Shown piece after piece: positions 42,336 through 51,631 of a stretch of 60,892 nucleotides of DNA (within the stretch, counting starts at the first letter, position 1; each line of letters begins with the position of its first letter). The position numbers and the translations under genes were made by a program. The notes below the pieces were generated by a model. The model ran no database searches, was not told where the DNA came from, and worked only from the letters and a program-made list of their open reading frames with translations. Source of the stretch: Anaerolineales bacterium (GTDB lineage Bacteria > Chloroflexota > Anaerolineae > Anaerolineales > UBA4823). Where the stretch lies: assembly GCA_020061105.1 (NCBI GenBank), contig JAGUYW010000009.1, forward strand, positions 1 to 60,892. Direction: 5' to 3'.

Positions 42336-45202
42336 GATCGCAAAATTCCACTCCGGCATCCCACTCAACCTGGCGCCGCCTGGCCCACTTGCTGGCGCTG
42401 GTTTGTTTCCTGGTCAGTATTTTCTCGCCAGCCTACGCACAAATCTCTGCCTCTGCCCCAGATCAGGCTGCTGCGGTACTGGAAACCATGACGGCAGAGG
42501 AGCGCGTCGGCCAATTATTCCTGGTAACATTTCAGGGCAACCAAATCGACACCGGCAGCCCGATTTTCAATTTGATCACAAACTACCATGTCGGTGGCGT
42601 CATTCTGCAATCCAGCAATGGCAATTTTCAGGATACCGAGCAAGAACTGGCAAGCACCGCCGCTCAGGGGATCCGGCTGACGCGCCAGCTTCAACAGGTC
42701 GAGTGGGACGCTTCGCTCACCTCGATGATCAATCCGACCTCGGGGGAGCCTTTCGAGCCTCTTTTTATCCCCATATTCATTGGGGTTGCACAAGAAGGCG
42801 ATGGATACCCATATGACCAGATTCGCAACGGGCTAACCCCGCTGCCCAACGCTATGGCGCTTGGCGCAACCTGGAATCCCAACCTGGCAACCCAGGTGGG
42901 TAATATTGCCGGACAGGAGCTTACAGCGTTAGGCATTAACTTGTTGCTTGGCCCTTCGCTGGATGTACTCGAAGATACCCAATTGGGGCAAGGCGGAAAT
43001 TTGGGAACCCGTACTTTCGGCGGCGATCCTTACTGGGTCAGCGAAATGGGGCGCGCTTATATCCGAGGCGTGCATGAAGGCAGCGCCGGTAAGGTAGCGG
43101 TAGTAGCCAAACATTTCCCGGGTCACGGGAGATCTGACCGTCTGCCCGAAGAGGAAGTAGCCACTGTTCGGAAATCGCTAGATCAGTTAAGAAGCTTTGA
43201 GCTGGCGCCCTTCTTTGCCGTCACCGGCAACGCTGCCACAGTGGGCGAAACTGTGGATGGCTTGCTGAACTCGCATATTCGCTACCAAGGCTTACAAGGC
43301 AACATCCGCGCTACCACGCGCCCGGTGAGCTTTGACCCGCAAGCCTTGAGCCTGCTGCTTGGCTTGCCAGCTTTGGATATCTGGCGGCAAAATGGCGGGT
43401 TGATGATCAGCGACGACCTGGGTAACCAGGCAGTGCGCCGCTTTTATGATCTAACCAGCCAGACATTCGACGCCCGGCGGGTTGCGCTCAATGCCTTCCT
43501 GGCAGGCAACGACCTGTTGTTCATTGCCAATTTCACTTCTGCCGACGAACCAAACGAATACCAGGCAACTGTTCGCACCCTGGAATTCTTCTCCCAAAAA
43601 TACCGCGACGACAGCGCCTTTGCAGCAAGGGTGGATGCTTCGGTGCTGCGCATCCTGACTCTTAAGCAGCGCCTGTACCCGCAATTCAGCCTGGAGAGTG
43701 TGCTCGCCGACCCCGACAACCTGGGCAAGCTGGGACTTTCAAGCCGGGTGACCTTTGATGTTGCCCAGCAGGCTGCCACCCTGATCAGCCCAACCCAGCA
43801 AGAACTGGATGAGACCATCCCCGATCCGCCCAACCTTAACGACCGGATTGTTTTCATTACAGACGCCCGGACGGTGCAGGCCTGCCCAGAATGTGAACCA
43901 AAAGCCTTGCTGCCAGTCACAGCGCTGCAAGATTCGGTCACTCGCTTGTATGGACCGGCCGCCAGTGGGCAGGTAAGACCGAATTTGCTTTCCTCTTACT
44001 CGCTGGCAGATTTGAAGACATTGCTCGATGGCAAACGGTTCGAAACGAACCTGGAATTTGATTTGCGGCAAGCCAACTGGATTGTGTTTAGTATGCTCTC
44101 TAAGCGCTCCGACATCCCATCCTTCGATACCCTGAACCAATTTCTAAGCGATCGCCCAGATCTTTTCCAACAGAAACGCATGATCGTTTTTGCATTCTCC
44201 GCGCCTTATTACCTTGACGCCACCAATATCTCCAAGTTGACAGCCTATTATGGGCTCTACAGCAAGGCGGCGCCATTTGTAGAAGTGGCTGCTTATTTGC
44301 TGTTTGGTGAACTTCGTCCTGACGGGGCTTCTCCGGTTTCAATCTCTGCCATTGGATATGATATCAACCAGGTGCTGTTCCCCGATCCGCGTCGAGGGTT
44401 CACAATTGAACTAGAAACCGCTTCAGCCAGCATTCCCACCGCCCAGACCACGCCCGAGCCCAGTCCTACCCCAGACCTGCGCCTGGGGGAGGTACTGCAA
44501 CTGCGTACGGGCGTGATCCTGGATTATAACGGCAACCCTGTGCCCGATGGCACCCCGGTGGGTTTTGTATTTTCAACTGCCGGGGTGAGCGTCCGCCAGG
44601 TAGAATTCACGCGGCGAGGGCTGGCGCGCACAACCTACTCGATCAACCAACCTGGCACGCTCGATATCTACGCCGAAAGCGAAAACTCGCGCTCGAATGA
44701 TTTGCGCTTCGAAATACCAGCGCCTCCTGGCGGCTCACCCCCGATCGAATCGCCCACTCCGATTCCACCCACCGATACGCCGGAGCCCACTGCTACCGAA
44801 ACCCAACCTGCACCCACCCCGGAAGCAGCGACACCCGCTCCTCCCGCACCTTCCATAGGCATGGGCGAATGGTTGTTAGCCATCTTACTCTCGGGCCTGG
44901 CTGGCTGGCTGGTCTATCGTGTGGCGGCGTTGCTGGGACATGTACGCTGGGGTGTGCGCGGCGGTTTTTTGGCATTTATTGGTGGCTTGTTTGCCTATTC
45001 TGTGTGGGCCAGCCAGGTCGGCTTGAACCCCGCTTTGCTGGTGGAACCAGCCATCCGCAGCGCGTTATTAGTCACCCTGGGCGGAATCGCCAGCGGGATT
45101 GTGGGAGCAATTATCTGGTACCTGGTTGCCCGCAGACTTTACCACAAGGTCGCCAAAGAAACTACCGACCGGCGCGCTTCTAAATCACGCCAGCACGGCT
45201 AG
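42332..45202 (+). CDS. Secreted, membrane-anchored glycoside hydrolase family 3-like protein
   Basis: 956 aa from GTG 42332 (GTGA overlap). Signal peptide about 1-36 (cleavage near AYAQ). The GH3 barrel includes [35 protein letters not shown] (259-269) and a nucleophile block MISDDLG (Asp361). The DSH motif that supplies the acid/base His in NagZ-type hexosaminidases is replaced by DRLPEE. After the second domain (to about 690) come a beta-rich domain, a Pro/Thr linker (about 795-850) and three hydrophobic helices (about 855-945) that anchor the C-terminus. It may process peptidoglycan or extracellular glycans, or may be catalytically altered. Confidence 0.8.
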   Translation: MRSQNSTPASHSTWRRLAHLLALVCFLVSIFSPAYAQISASAPDQAAAVLETMTAEERVGQLFLVTFQGNQIDTGSPIFNLITNYHVGGVILQSSNGNFQDTEQELASTAAQGIRLTRQLQQVEWDASLTSMINPTSGEPFEPLFIPIFIGVAQEGDGYPYDQIRNGLTPLPNAMALGATWNPNLATQVGNIAGQELTALGINLLLGPSLDVLEDTQLGQGGNLGTRTFGGDPYWVSEMGRAYIRGVHEGSAGKVAVVAKHFPGHGRSDRLPEEEVATVRKSLDQLRSFELAPFFAVTGNAATVGETVDGLLNSHIRYQGLQGNIRATTRPVSFDPQALSLLLGLPALDIWRQNGGLMISDDLGNQAVRRFYDLTSQTFDARRVALNAFLAGNDLLFIANFTSADEPNEYQATVRTLEFFSQKYRDDSAFAARVDASVLRILTLKQRLYPQFSLESVLADPDNLGKLGLSSRVTFDVAQQAATLISPTQQELDETIPDPPNLNDRIVFITDARTVQACPECEPKALLPVTALQDSVTRLYGPAASGQVRPNLLSSYSLADLKTLLDGKRFETNLEFDLRQANWIVFSMLSKRSDIPSFDTLNQFLSDRPDLFQQKRMIVFAFSAPYYLDATNISKLTAYYGLYSKAAPFVEVAAYLLFGELRPDGASPVSISAIGYDINQVLFPDPRRGFTIELETASASIPTAQTTPEPSPTPDLRLGEVLQLRTGVILDYNGNPVPDGTPVGFVFSTAGVSVRQVEFTRRGLARTTYSINQPGTLDIYAESENSRSNDLRFEIPAPPGGSPPIESPTPIPPTDTPEPTATETQPAPTPEAATPAPPAPSIGMGEWLLAILLSGLAGWLVYRVAALLGHVRWGVRGGFLAFIGGLFAYSVWASQVGLNPALLVEPAIRSALLVTLGGIASGIVGAIIWYLVARRLYHKVAKETTDRRASKSRQHG

Positions 45203-46188
45203 CGAAGCAATGTAGCCAACAGGCTAACGAATAGCAGTCCCCCAGAAAGAAATAAAAGTAGACGCTCCACTGGCGATGAAACCAGGTCTGCCAGCGAAGG
45301 CCCGGGCAAAGGCGCCCGCGGCCGCGAGCTGGGGTCCCAATCGCCCAGCAACGCTTCTCGAAACGCTTGCGCATCTTTGGGGCGATCATCGGGATGCAAA
45401 TTCATCGCCCATAAAATTGCTCTTTCGGTACGCAGGCTGACATTTGGGTTATACTGGCGCGGCGGGGTCAATGTGTCCGGATGCATAAAAAGTTCACGAG
45501 CCTCAACAGGAGAATGGTTGGTCAACAAATGGTACAGAGTAGCGCCAAAGGCGTAAAGATCGCTGCGTGCATCGGTATGACCGGTATCGCCGCCATATTG
45601 CTCGAGCGGTGTATAGAGAGCAGTTCCGCGGCCCTGCAATACCGTGATAGTGACATCATCCGAAGCCAGGATTTTTACCAGGCCGAAATCCACCAGTTTG
45701 AGCAGCCCGCTGGGGGTGAGTTTTAGATTGCTGGGTTTGATATCCCGATGCAAAATAGGCGGTTCCTGGCTGTGCAGGTAAGTTAGCGCATCAATGAGCT
45801 GGCTGGCCCAGGCCAACACGTCTCGTTCAGGTAAAAATTCTCCTCGCTGGCGCGCTTCGTTCATCAAAGCTCGCAAATCTTTTCCGGGTACAAAATCCAT
45901 CACCAGGTAATCCCGCCCGCCTACCGAGAAAAAGTCGGACACCTTGGGTAGATTGGGATGATCCAGGCGCGCCAACACGGTAGCTTCGCGCAAGAATTGC
46001 TCACGAGCCTCCTTTAGCAGTTGGGCCGGCAGAGTGCGATCGTGTTCAACTTCTTTCAGGGCGCACAGCCGGCCTTCCAGGCGCAAATCATCAGCCAGGT
46101 AGATACTCCCCATGCCGCCATGCCCAATAATCCGGTTGATCCGGTAGCGGCTGCGCAGCACTTCGCCTGTCTTAATCGGGGTTGGCAT
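45199..46188 (-). CDS. Membrane-anchored Ser/Thr protein kinase (Hanks type)
   Basis: 329 aa. Gly loop [10 protein letters not shown] (21-30), Lys45 in CALKEV, catalytic loop HRDIKPSN (147-154), DFG (167-169), and a Thr-bearing activation loop ([17 protein letters not shown]). A single helix at about 306-327 ends the protein, so there is no extracellular sensor. It is divergent from an FHA/winged-helix regulator, its likely substrate. It overlaps the convergent GH3 gene by 4 bp. TAGGAT lies 8 nt before the ATG, so the mRNA may be leaderless. Confidence 0.9.
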   Translation of the reverse strand: MPTPIKTGEVLRSRYRINRIIGHGGMGSIYLADDLRLEGRLCALKEVEHDRTLPAQLLKEAREQFLREATVLARLDHPNLPKVSDFFSVGGRDYLVMDFVPGKDLRALMNEARQRGEFLPERDVLAWASQLIDALTYLHSQEPPILHRDIKPSNLKLTPSGLLKLVDFGLVKILASDDVTITVLQGRGTALYTPLEQYGGDTGHTDARSDLYAFGATLYHLLTNHSPVEARELFMHPDTLTPPRQYNPNVSLRTERAILWAMNLHPDDRPKDAQAFREALLGDWDPSSRPRAPLPGPSLADLVSSPVERLLLFLSGGLLFVSLLATLLR

Positions 46189-46196
46189 TCCTGGAA

Positions 46197-46225
46197 ATCC
46201 TAAAAATCATCAATGTTTCTGTCAA
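46197..46225 (-). promoter_or_regulatory. Promoter of the Ser/Thr kinase gene, leaderless arrangement
   Basis: Minus strand: -35 TTGACA (46225-46220), 17-bp spacer, -10 TAGGAT (46202-46197), 8 nt to the ATG at 46188. An alternative minus TATAAT at 46266-46261 would give a 66-nt leader. Confidence 0.5.
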
Positions 46226-46256
46226 TTGTTAAAACCTTCGTAAAATTTAGCAACTG

Positions 46257-46265
46257 TGATATTAT
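46257..46265 (+). promoter_or_regulatory. Extended -10 promoter of the FHA regulator gene
   Basis: TG-A-TATTAT (46257-46265). The surrounding 13-mer TGTGATATTATAC is identical to that at 32066-32078. The leader is about 38 nt, with GGAG 11 nt before the chosen ATG. Confidence 0.55.
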
Positions 46266-46309
46266 ACCTGAGAACCAAGGTAAGCCCCTTCATTGGAGTC
46301 CATACAACT

Positions 46310-47026
46310 ATGCAACCTGCAAATCGAGAAGAAATGCCCATCCTGGTAGCCCAAGGCGGCCCGTTAAACGGCCAACGTTGGGATTTGAAGGACGTGTTTA
46401 TTCTCGGTCGGGATGTCAAATGCGACATCACGATCAACGACCGCCAGGTTTCGCGCCAACATGCCCGCCTGGTGCGGACCGAAGAAGGTATGCAGGTGGA
46501 GGATCTGGGCAGCAAAAACGGCACACATCTGAATGGGCAGATCATCGAAAGCGCCGTAACCTTGCAAGACGGCGATATCGTCCAGATTGCTTTGGCGCAA
46601 AAATTTATGTTCCTGAGTTCAGACGCCACCTTGCCGCTCGAACTGCAAGGCATCGATTGGCAAAACGCCTCGCAAGAGCCAGCCAGCGATACGCCGCGGC
46701 GTTTACGGCTGGACAAGCGTTCTCACCAGGTTTGGCTGCGTTTGGGGCATGCGCCAACTTACAAGGAACAGGAAATCATACCGCCCCTTTCGGTTTCACA
46801 ATTCCGGATGCTCGAGATGCTGTATGAAAACCAGGGGCAGGTTGTTTCCAGGCGCTCGTTGGTGGAAGCTGTTTGGAGCGAAAAAGAGGCCTATAATGTA
46901 TCGGAACAGGCCCTGGATGCCCTGATCCGGCGCTTACGCGAGCGCATTGCATCCTTCGACCCACATCACGAATACATCGTAACCGTGCGCGGGCACGGTT
47001 TACGCCTGGACAACCCCGGATTATAA
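46310..47026 (+). CDS. FHA-domain transcription factor with C-terminal winged helix
   Basis: 238 aa from the ATG at 46310; an in-frame ATG at 46334 is possible. The FHA domain (about 10-105) has all phosphopeptide contacts: GR (33-34), SRQH (48-51), NGT (70-72) and NG (75-76). After a linker, residues about 150-236 form an OmpR/PhoB-type winged helix (LSVSQFRMLEMLYEN, ALDALIRRLRERI, VRGHGLRL). There is no receiver domain. It should read a phospho-Thr signal, most simply from the adjacent kinase, and bind DNA. The order is opposite to EmbR (winged helix first, FHA last). Confidence 0.85.
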   Translation: MQPANREEMPILVAQGGPLNGQRWDLKDVFILGRDVKCDITINDRQVSRQHARLVRTEEGMQVEDLGSKNGTHLNGQIIESAVTLQDGDIVQIALAQKFMFLSSDATLPLELQGIDWQNASQEPASDTPRRLRLDKRSHQVWLRLGHAPTYKEQEIIPPLSVSQFRMLEMLYENQGQVVSRRSLVEAVWSEKEAYNVSEQALDALIRRLRERIASFDPHHEYIVTVRGHGLRLDNPGL

Positions 47027-47038
47027 AATCAAGTACGT

Positions 47039-48388
47039 TTACGAGCCCGCAGCCAGATTCTTACGCATCGAGAAGCCCAAAACCTGACGGTTGGCTTGCC
47101 GGAAACGCTCAATCATCTCGTGATCACCGCTGGCCTCTACCTGGGATGAAATATTGGCCAACATCTCAATAAAACCATCCCCGATCTGATCGGCGTGAGC
47201 TTCTAAAAATTCCTGGCGCTCTGCCTGCGACTCGATTTCAAGAAATTCCTGCACCAAAGCCAGTTCGGGCGGGCTGCTCATCTTTTCGATCATCTCGCTA
47301 ATCTGGTTCAGTTTTGCAGAACGCTCCAGATTGCCCTGGCGGCGAGCCTCATTGATCGAGTTACTCAACTCTTGCATAAAGAATTCGTCGATGGCCGGGA
47401 TGCTTTGCAGCAGCGCTTCTTGTAAGTCGCTGGCTTTGAGCATCGCTTCGATCATGTTGCGCGCCTCTTGCTGGCGCGCTTCCATCTGGCGATCGATCTC
47501 CTGCACCATCTCCAAAAGCCTGGCGCGCAGTTCGCTTAAGCTCTCTTTTTGTTCTCCAGAAGCATTACCGATGCGTTCACTCAAAAGTTGAAAGAACTGG
47601 TAATCCAACACCGGGCGCGCCAGGCTAACCAAGACGCTCAAACGCGTCTCATCCGGCGATTTGGTGAGCAAATCCAAGAAATTCTCGCGGTTGAGGTTTT
47701 GCCCCAAGGCTTGCAATTCGTTGATCGCAGATTGGATCTGGGCGGATTGCTCCTGCACCTGGCGACCATATTCGGTGATCGGCAGCAATTTTTTCTGAAG
47801 TTCGGCCAGGCGGCGCGCCGATTCCTGGTCGCCGCCAGCCATACCCGCCTCAATCAAGCGATTCATCAACATAAAGAACTCACTATCGATCAGCTTTTCT
47901 TCCTGGCTGACTACCTCGGTCAACACGCTGTCATCGGTAATCGTTATCAGCCGGCGCAGCAAGGCGACGCGCTGCTGTTGGGCTTGGATCATTTCTCGTG
48001 TAATTCCTTCCGATTCCAAAACGCGTTCCACCATGCCCTGCAGTGTGAGCGCCGATTGCGGATTTAACAAATAGCCCTTGCGCTTTTCTTGCGGCAGTGC
48101 GTTGATCACCTGGTTGAGCAAACTTCCTATCATGCGTTCTTGTTCATTGCGTGGCATGCCCATTTCTGGCGGCACAAAGGTCATCAGCAGTTCTTTGTCT
48201 GGGTCGTGATACAACAACGGTATCGCTACCATCCCCTGATAGCCGCAGGCCTGGCACTGTAAGACGTTAAAAGCGCCAGACATAAAGCGTTGTTTCGCCG
48301 ATGGATCTTGAAAGACATCAAAAACCTGATCAATTTCGGCAATCACCGGTTGGCGGCAGTTGGGGCAGTCAATACGAGTTCGTGGCAT
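47039..48388 (-). CDS. CpXC-domain protein with long helical C-terminal region
   Basis: 449 aa from the ATG at 48388 (GGAG 6 nt upstream). The N-terminal CpXC zinc-binding domain has CPNC (8-11) and CQAC (45-48), then LLYHDPDKELLMTFVPPEMG. Residues 110-449 are predominantly charged, Gln/Glu-rich helices with repeated leucines, probably coiled coil. Function is unknown; I recall the domain in Chloroflexota and Firmicutes proteins. It lies 52 bp downstream of the histidine kinase on the same strand. Confidence 0.7.
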   Translation of the reverse strand: MPRTRIDCPNCRQPVIAEIDQVFDVFQDPSAKQRFMSGAFNVLQCQACGYQGMVAIPLLYHDPDKELLMTFVPPEMGMPRNEQERMIGSLLNQVINALPQEKRKGYLLNPQSALTLQGMVERVLESEGITREMIQAQQQRVALLRRLITITDDSVLTEVVSQEEKLIDSEFFMLMNRLIEAGMAGGDQESARRLAELQKKLLPITEYGRQVQEQSAQIQSAINELQALGQNLNRENFLDLLTKSPDETRLSVLVSLARPVLDYQFFQLLSERIGNASGEQKESLSELRARLLEMVQEIDRQMEARQQEARNMIEAMLKASDLQEALLQSIPAIDEFFMQELSNSINEARRQGNLERSAKLNQISEMIEKMSSPPELALVQEFLEIESQAERQEFLEAHADQIGDGFIEMLANISSQVEASGDHEMIERFRQANRQVLGFSMRKNLAAGS

Positions 48389-48440
48389 TCTATTCTCCAT
48401 TTACTTTGCGCGGCAAGAGCGCAGTAAGATCATAACCCGC

Positions 48441-50072
48441 CTATTGTACTTCATTTCTCAACCGGTAGGGCTGGGTAATTGGCAGCGAAAAACACAAGCG
48501 CGCCCCCTGCCCAGGTTGAGGGTCAACCCAAATCCGGCCTCCATGCGCCTCCACTACCGCCCGCGCCAGGAACAACCCCAGACCAGCGCCCTTGGTGGTG
48601 CGCGAAGCCTGATCAGAACGGTAAAAACGGTCGAAAATGAAGGGGATATCGCCAGCATCAATTCCTGGCCCCTGGTCGCTGACGCAGATCACCACCTGCT
48701 CGGAACGCACCTGTCCAGTAATATGAATCTCGCCGCCCGCCGGAGAATATTTGATGGCGTTGGAAACCAGGTTCGAAAGCACCTGCGCCAGGCGGTCTTC
48801 ATCTGCTAACACGATCGGGAAACGCGGCGGAAAATCGACCTGGAAAGTGTGCTGATTGGTTTGTGTGCGAAAGCGTTCGGCAATGCGTTGGGCCAGATCG
48901 TTCAAAGCCACATCCGAAAGGTTGATCGAGAGCGCGCCAGCCTGCAAGCGCGAGGCGTCCAACAAATTTTCGATCAAACCGGTCAGGCGGTCGGCTTCTT
49001 CCTCGATCACTGCCAGGCTGTCCTGGACAATTTCACGATCCCAAGTCGCATCCTCGCGGCGCAAAGTGCTGACATAGCCTTTAATCAAGGCAACCGGCGT
49101 TTTGAGTTCATGGCTGATCACCGAAACAAAGGTGCTTTTCAGTTTCTCGGCCTCGCGGAAGCGGGTGATATCGCGTACCACGGCGATCACATTGAGCAAA
49201 ATTTCCCCGGACGAACGCAAGGAAGGTTCGCCAGGGGTACGCAGGATCGACGAATCCGTCGAAAGCAAGGGCGAGTAGGTCACTCCGACCGGCAGCGGCG
49301 GCAAGCCCGGGCGCACCAAATCACCTTCCACATACAGGGTGGCGTTGGTAGTTAACGGCCATCCATCCGCCTCAGCCTGCTCCAGGCTCAGCCCATCTTT
49401 CTGGTAAGCCCAGCGGATGATTTCTGCGTGCTTACGGCCGCGAATTTCGGTTTGCGGCAGCCCCAACATGCGCGCCAAAGCCGGGTTGCAATTTTGGACA
49501 GTGTGATCGGCAGACAAAACCAGAATACCATCTGCCACGGCGTCGAGCATGGCAGCCATGCGGCGTTCGTCGTGACTGACACGGGTATAAAGCTGGGCGT
49601 TTTGCACGGCGATGGCGGCCTGGTCTGCGAAGCTTTGCAGCAAGGCCGTGTCGTTGGAAGAAAACACGCCCAGGTAATTACGAAAGATGAAGATCACCCC
49701 AATCACCTGGCGGCGGGCGATGAGCGGCAAAGCCACCCCGGTCAACAAGCCCAGGCTGGCGGCGCGCGTCAGGCCTTGCAGCAGGCGGTTGATTTCGGGC
49801 AGTTCATAACGGCCGGGGTCTTCGTGTTCGGGGATATCGACTAAAAGCGGTTCAAGCTGGCGCAGAAAGGCCGGGGGAATTCCCTGGGCAGCCGCCACCC
49901 GCCAGCCCCCCGGCAGTTCTCGCAAAGCGATGATACCGGCCTGGCCAGCCAGCATCTCAATTGAAATATGCAAAATGCGCGCCAACACCTTGTCTAACTC
50001 AAGCTCCTGGGTGATGGCGCGCGAGATCTCTAACAAATAATCGCGCTGGCGAACGCGAAAATCAGGCAGCAA
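48441..50072 (-). CDS. Sensor histidine kinase (GAF-PAS-HisKA-HATPase)
   Basis: 543 aa from a TTG at 50072, supported by GGAGGA 8 nt upstream. Soluble, with no membrane helix. GAF-like domain about 20-160, PAS about 172-305, dimerisation helix with phospho-His in SHELKTP (His321), N box [14 protein letters not shown]1 DQGPGID, G2 [10 protein letters not shown]. No response regulator is nearby, so the partner is elsewhere. Its start lies inside the C-terminal coding remnant of the interrupted aminotransferase (11-bp overlap), implying coupling in the ancestral operon. Confidence 0.88.
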   Translation of the reverse strand: MLPDFRVRQRDYLLEISRAITQELELDKVLARILHISIEMLAGQAGIIALRELPGGWRVAAAQGIPPAFLRQLEPLLVDIPEHEDPGRYELPEINRLLQGLTRAASLGLLTGVALPLIARRQVIGVIFIFRNYLGVFSSNDTALLQSFADQAAIAVQNAQLYTRVSHDERRMAAMLDAVADGILVLSADHTVQNCNPALARMLGLPQTEIRGRKHAEIIRWAYQKDGLSLEQAEADGWPLTTNATLYVEGDLVRPGLPPLPVGVTYSPLLSTDSSILRTPGEPSLRSSGEILLNVIAVVRDITRFREAEKLKSTFVSVISHELKTPVALIKGYVSTLRREDATWDREIVQDSLAVIEEEADRLTGLIENLLDASRLQAGALSINLSDVALNDLAQRIAERFRTQTNQHTFQVDFPPRFPIVLADEDRLAQVLSNLVSNAIKYSPAGGEIHITGQVRSEQVVICVSDQGPGIDAGDIPFIFDRFYRSDQASRTTKGAGLGLFLARAVVEAHGGRIWVDPQPGQGARLCFSLPITQPYRLRNEVQ

Positions 50073-50220
50073 CGAAGGCTTCCTCCGTCACTTGATGGGC
50101 GTCCAATCCTTGCTCGCTGGCGCGCAGCGCCTCTTCGAAGATTTCCATGCCTTCGTCGATTTCGCTTTTGGTGATGCTCAATGGCGGCGCAAAACGAATC
50201 ACGCTCTTGGCGCATCCTAG
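50062..50220 (-). pseudogene. C-terminal remainder of the aminotransferase after an in-frame amber codon
   Basis: Directly after the TAG at 50223-50221, the same frame continues for 52 sense codons to a TGA at 50064-50062. The first residues are [15 protein letters not shown], then [17 protein letters not shown], which is the normal ending of class III aminotransferases (RGLxLLGCxKSxIRxxPPL). The TAG sits where Leu is expected and differs from TTG by one base. With the stop read as Leu the protein would be 453 aa, the family length. Confidence 0.8.
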
Positions 50221-51423
50221 CTAGATCAGGCCACGCAAGTAAGCGTGGTGTACAACCTGGTCGCGCAGTTTCGCGGCAGGCTCTTTAGTGTACAAGTCTT
50301 TGACAAATTCAACGCCAATCATCAGGCCTTTGCCGCGCACCTGGCCGATTACCGGATGGCGGGCCTGGATCTGCCGCAAAATCCCCATCATATATTCGCC
50401 CATTAAGCTGGCGTTTTGCAGATATTCTTCCTCGATCAGTTCAATCGTCGCCAGGGCAGCCGCGCAAGCCAGTGGATTGCCGCCGTAGGTATTGCCATGC
50501 GCGCCGCGCTGCCAGTTGAAAATGTGCTCACGGGCAAACATCACACCCAACGGCATGCCCGAAGCGATACCCTTGGCAGAGCAGACAATATCCGGTTCAA
50601 CGCCGAAATGTTCGATGGCCCACCATTTGCCGGTGCGCCCCATGCCCGACTGAACCTCGTCGGCAATCAGCAGGATATTATGCCGGTCGCACAATTCACG
50701 CAATGCCGGGAAGAAGCCCGGGGTCGGCACAACATAGCCTCCCTCGCCCTGGATCGGCTCTAATAAGATCCCGGCTACATTTTTCACCGGCAACAAGCGA
50801 TCCAGCACCTGTTCTTCAATGTAACGAACTACAGTCACGCCATAATCCTCGCCTGGATTCGATTGCAGAATCGGGCGGTAAGGGTCTGGGTAAGGGACAT
50901 GCACCACGCCATTCATCATCGGGTAGAAATCGCGGTGGTAAAGCGCTTTGCTGGCCGTGAAACTGACTGCTCCCATGGTACGGCCGTGAAAACCGCCAAA
51001 GAAACCGATGAACTCGGTGGCCTGCGTATAATGGCGCGCCAGCTTGATGGCAGCTTCGACGCTTTCGGCGCCCGAATTGGTCATAAATGAAATGGCGTTG
51101 TCCATGAAAGGAGCAATCTGGTTGATCTTTTCTCCCAATTCGACCCATTTGGTGTGGTAGAAATCGGAAGAAATGTGGATGAATTTTTCTGCCTGCTCCT
51201 GGATGGCTTTGACCACTCTCGGATGGCTATGTCCGGTTGAAACCACGGCAATCCCAGCAGCAAAATCCAGAAAACGGTTGCCATCCACGTCCCAAACTTC
51301 CGTTCCTTTGCCATGATCCATTACAAAGGGATAATCGCGAGGATAAGAAGGGGAAATGACATCTTGATCGCGCTTGACGATGGCCCGCGCTTTGGGGCCG
51401 GGCAAATTCATCATGACGCCCAT
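50221..51423 (-). CDS. Class III PLP aminotransferase (acetylornithine/4-aminobutyrate type), interrupted by amber codon
   Basis: 400 aa up to the TAG. NSGAESVEAAIKLAR, FHGRTMGA, ADEVQSGMGRTG (Asp255) and SAKGIASGMPLG (PLP-Lys284) show an intact active site. The frame stops at RGLI before the conserved C-terminal segment, which lies in frame beyond the stop (50062-50220). The fold without it would lack part of the C-terminal small domain. The substrate could be acetylornithine, 4-aminobutyrate or ornithine. AGGAG lies upstream of the ATG. It is the first gene of an operon with the histidine kinase and CpXC protein. Confidence 0.85.
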   Translation of the reverse strand: MGVMMNLPGPKARAIVKRDQDVISPSYPRDYPFVMDHGKGTEVWDVDGNRFLDFAAGIAVVSTGHSHPRVVKAIQEQAEKFIHISSDFYHTKWVELGEKINQIAPFMDNAISFMTNSGAESVEAAIKLARHYTQATEFIGFFGGFHGRTMGAVSFTASKALYHRDFYPMMNGVVHVPYPDPYRPILQSNPGEDYGVTVVRYIEEQVLDRLLPVKNVAGILLEPIQGEGGYVVPTPGFFPALRELCDRHNILLIADEVQSGMGRTGKWWAIEHFGVEPDIVCSAKGIASGMPLGVMFAREHIFNWQRGAHGNTYGGNPLACAAALATIELIEEEYLQNASLMGEYMMGILRQIQARHPVIGQVRGKGLMIGVEFVKDLYTKEPAAKLRDQVVHHAYLRGLI

Positions 51424-51521
51424 AAATTTTTTATTCTCCTGAACCTAGATTGAATTTGGTTTTTCTTACTCAGAGCAAGAGCAAGAATAAAACCGCCACT
51501 TTAATGTAGATGAATGCCGGA

Positions 51522-51527
51522 ATTATA
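51522..51527 (-). promoter_or_regulatory. -10 element upstream of the aminotransferase operon
   Basis: Minus strand TATAAT (51527-51522). The start would be near 51515, giving a leader of about 90 nt. No clear -35. Confidence 0.4.
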
Positions 51528-51617
51528 CCGCGCCCTGGAAGGGAATTACTAGCCCTAAAAAGCAGGAGAGGATGGAATACACGGGAAACAGGGTGACTTT
51601 TGGAACCAACACTACGG

Positions 51618-51623
51618 TATAAT
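51618..51623 (+). promoter_or_regulatory. -10 element of tgt, leaderless GTG start
   Basis: TATAAT followed by 8 nt (cggtcttt) and the GTG start codon at 51632. No Shine-Dalgarno can fit, so the transcript should begin at or next to GTG. Confidence 0.55.
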
Positions 51624-51631
51624 CGGTCTTT

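Noticed and set aside
44757-44880. Pro/Thr/Glu-rich tract in the GH3 gene as a possible DNA repeat
   Set aside because: The protein is low-complexity (a linker), but the DNA has no regular repeat unit.
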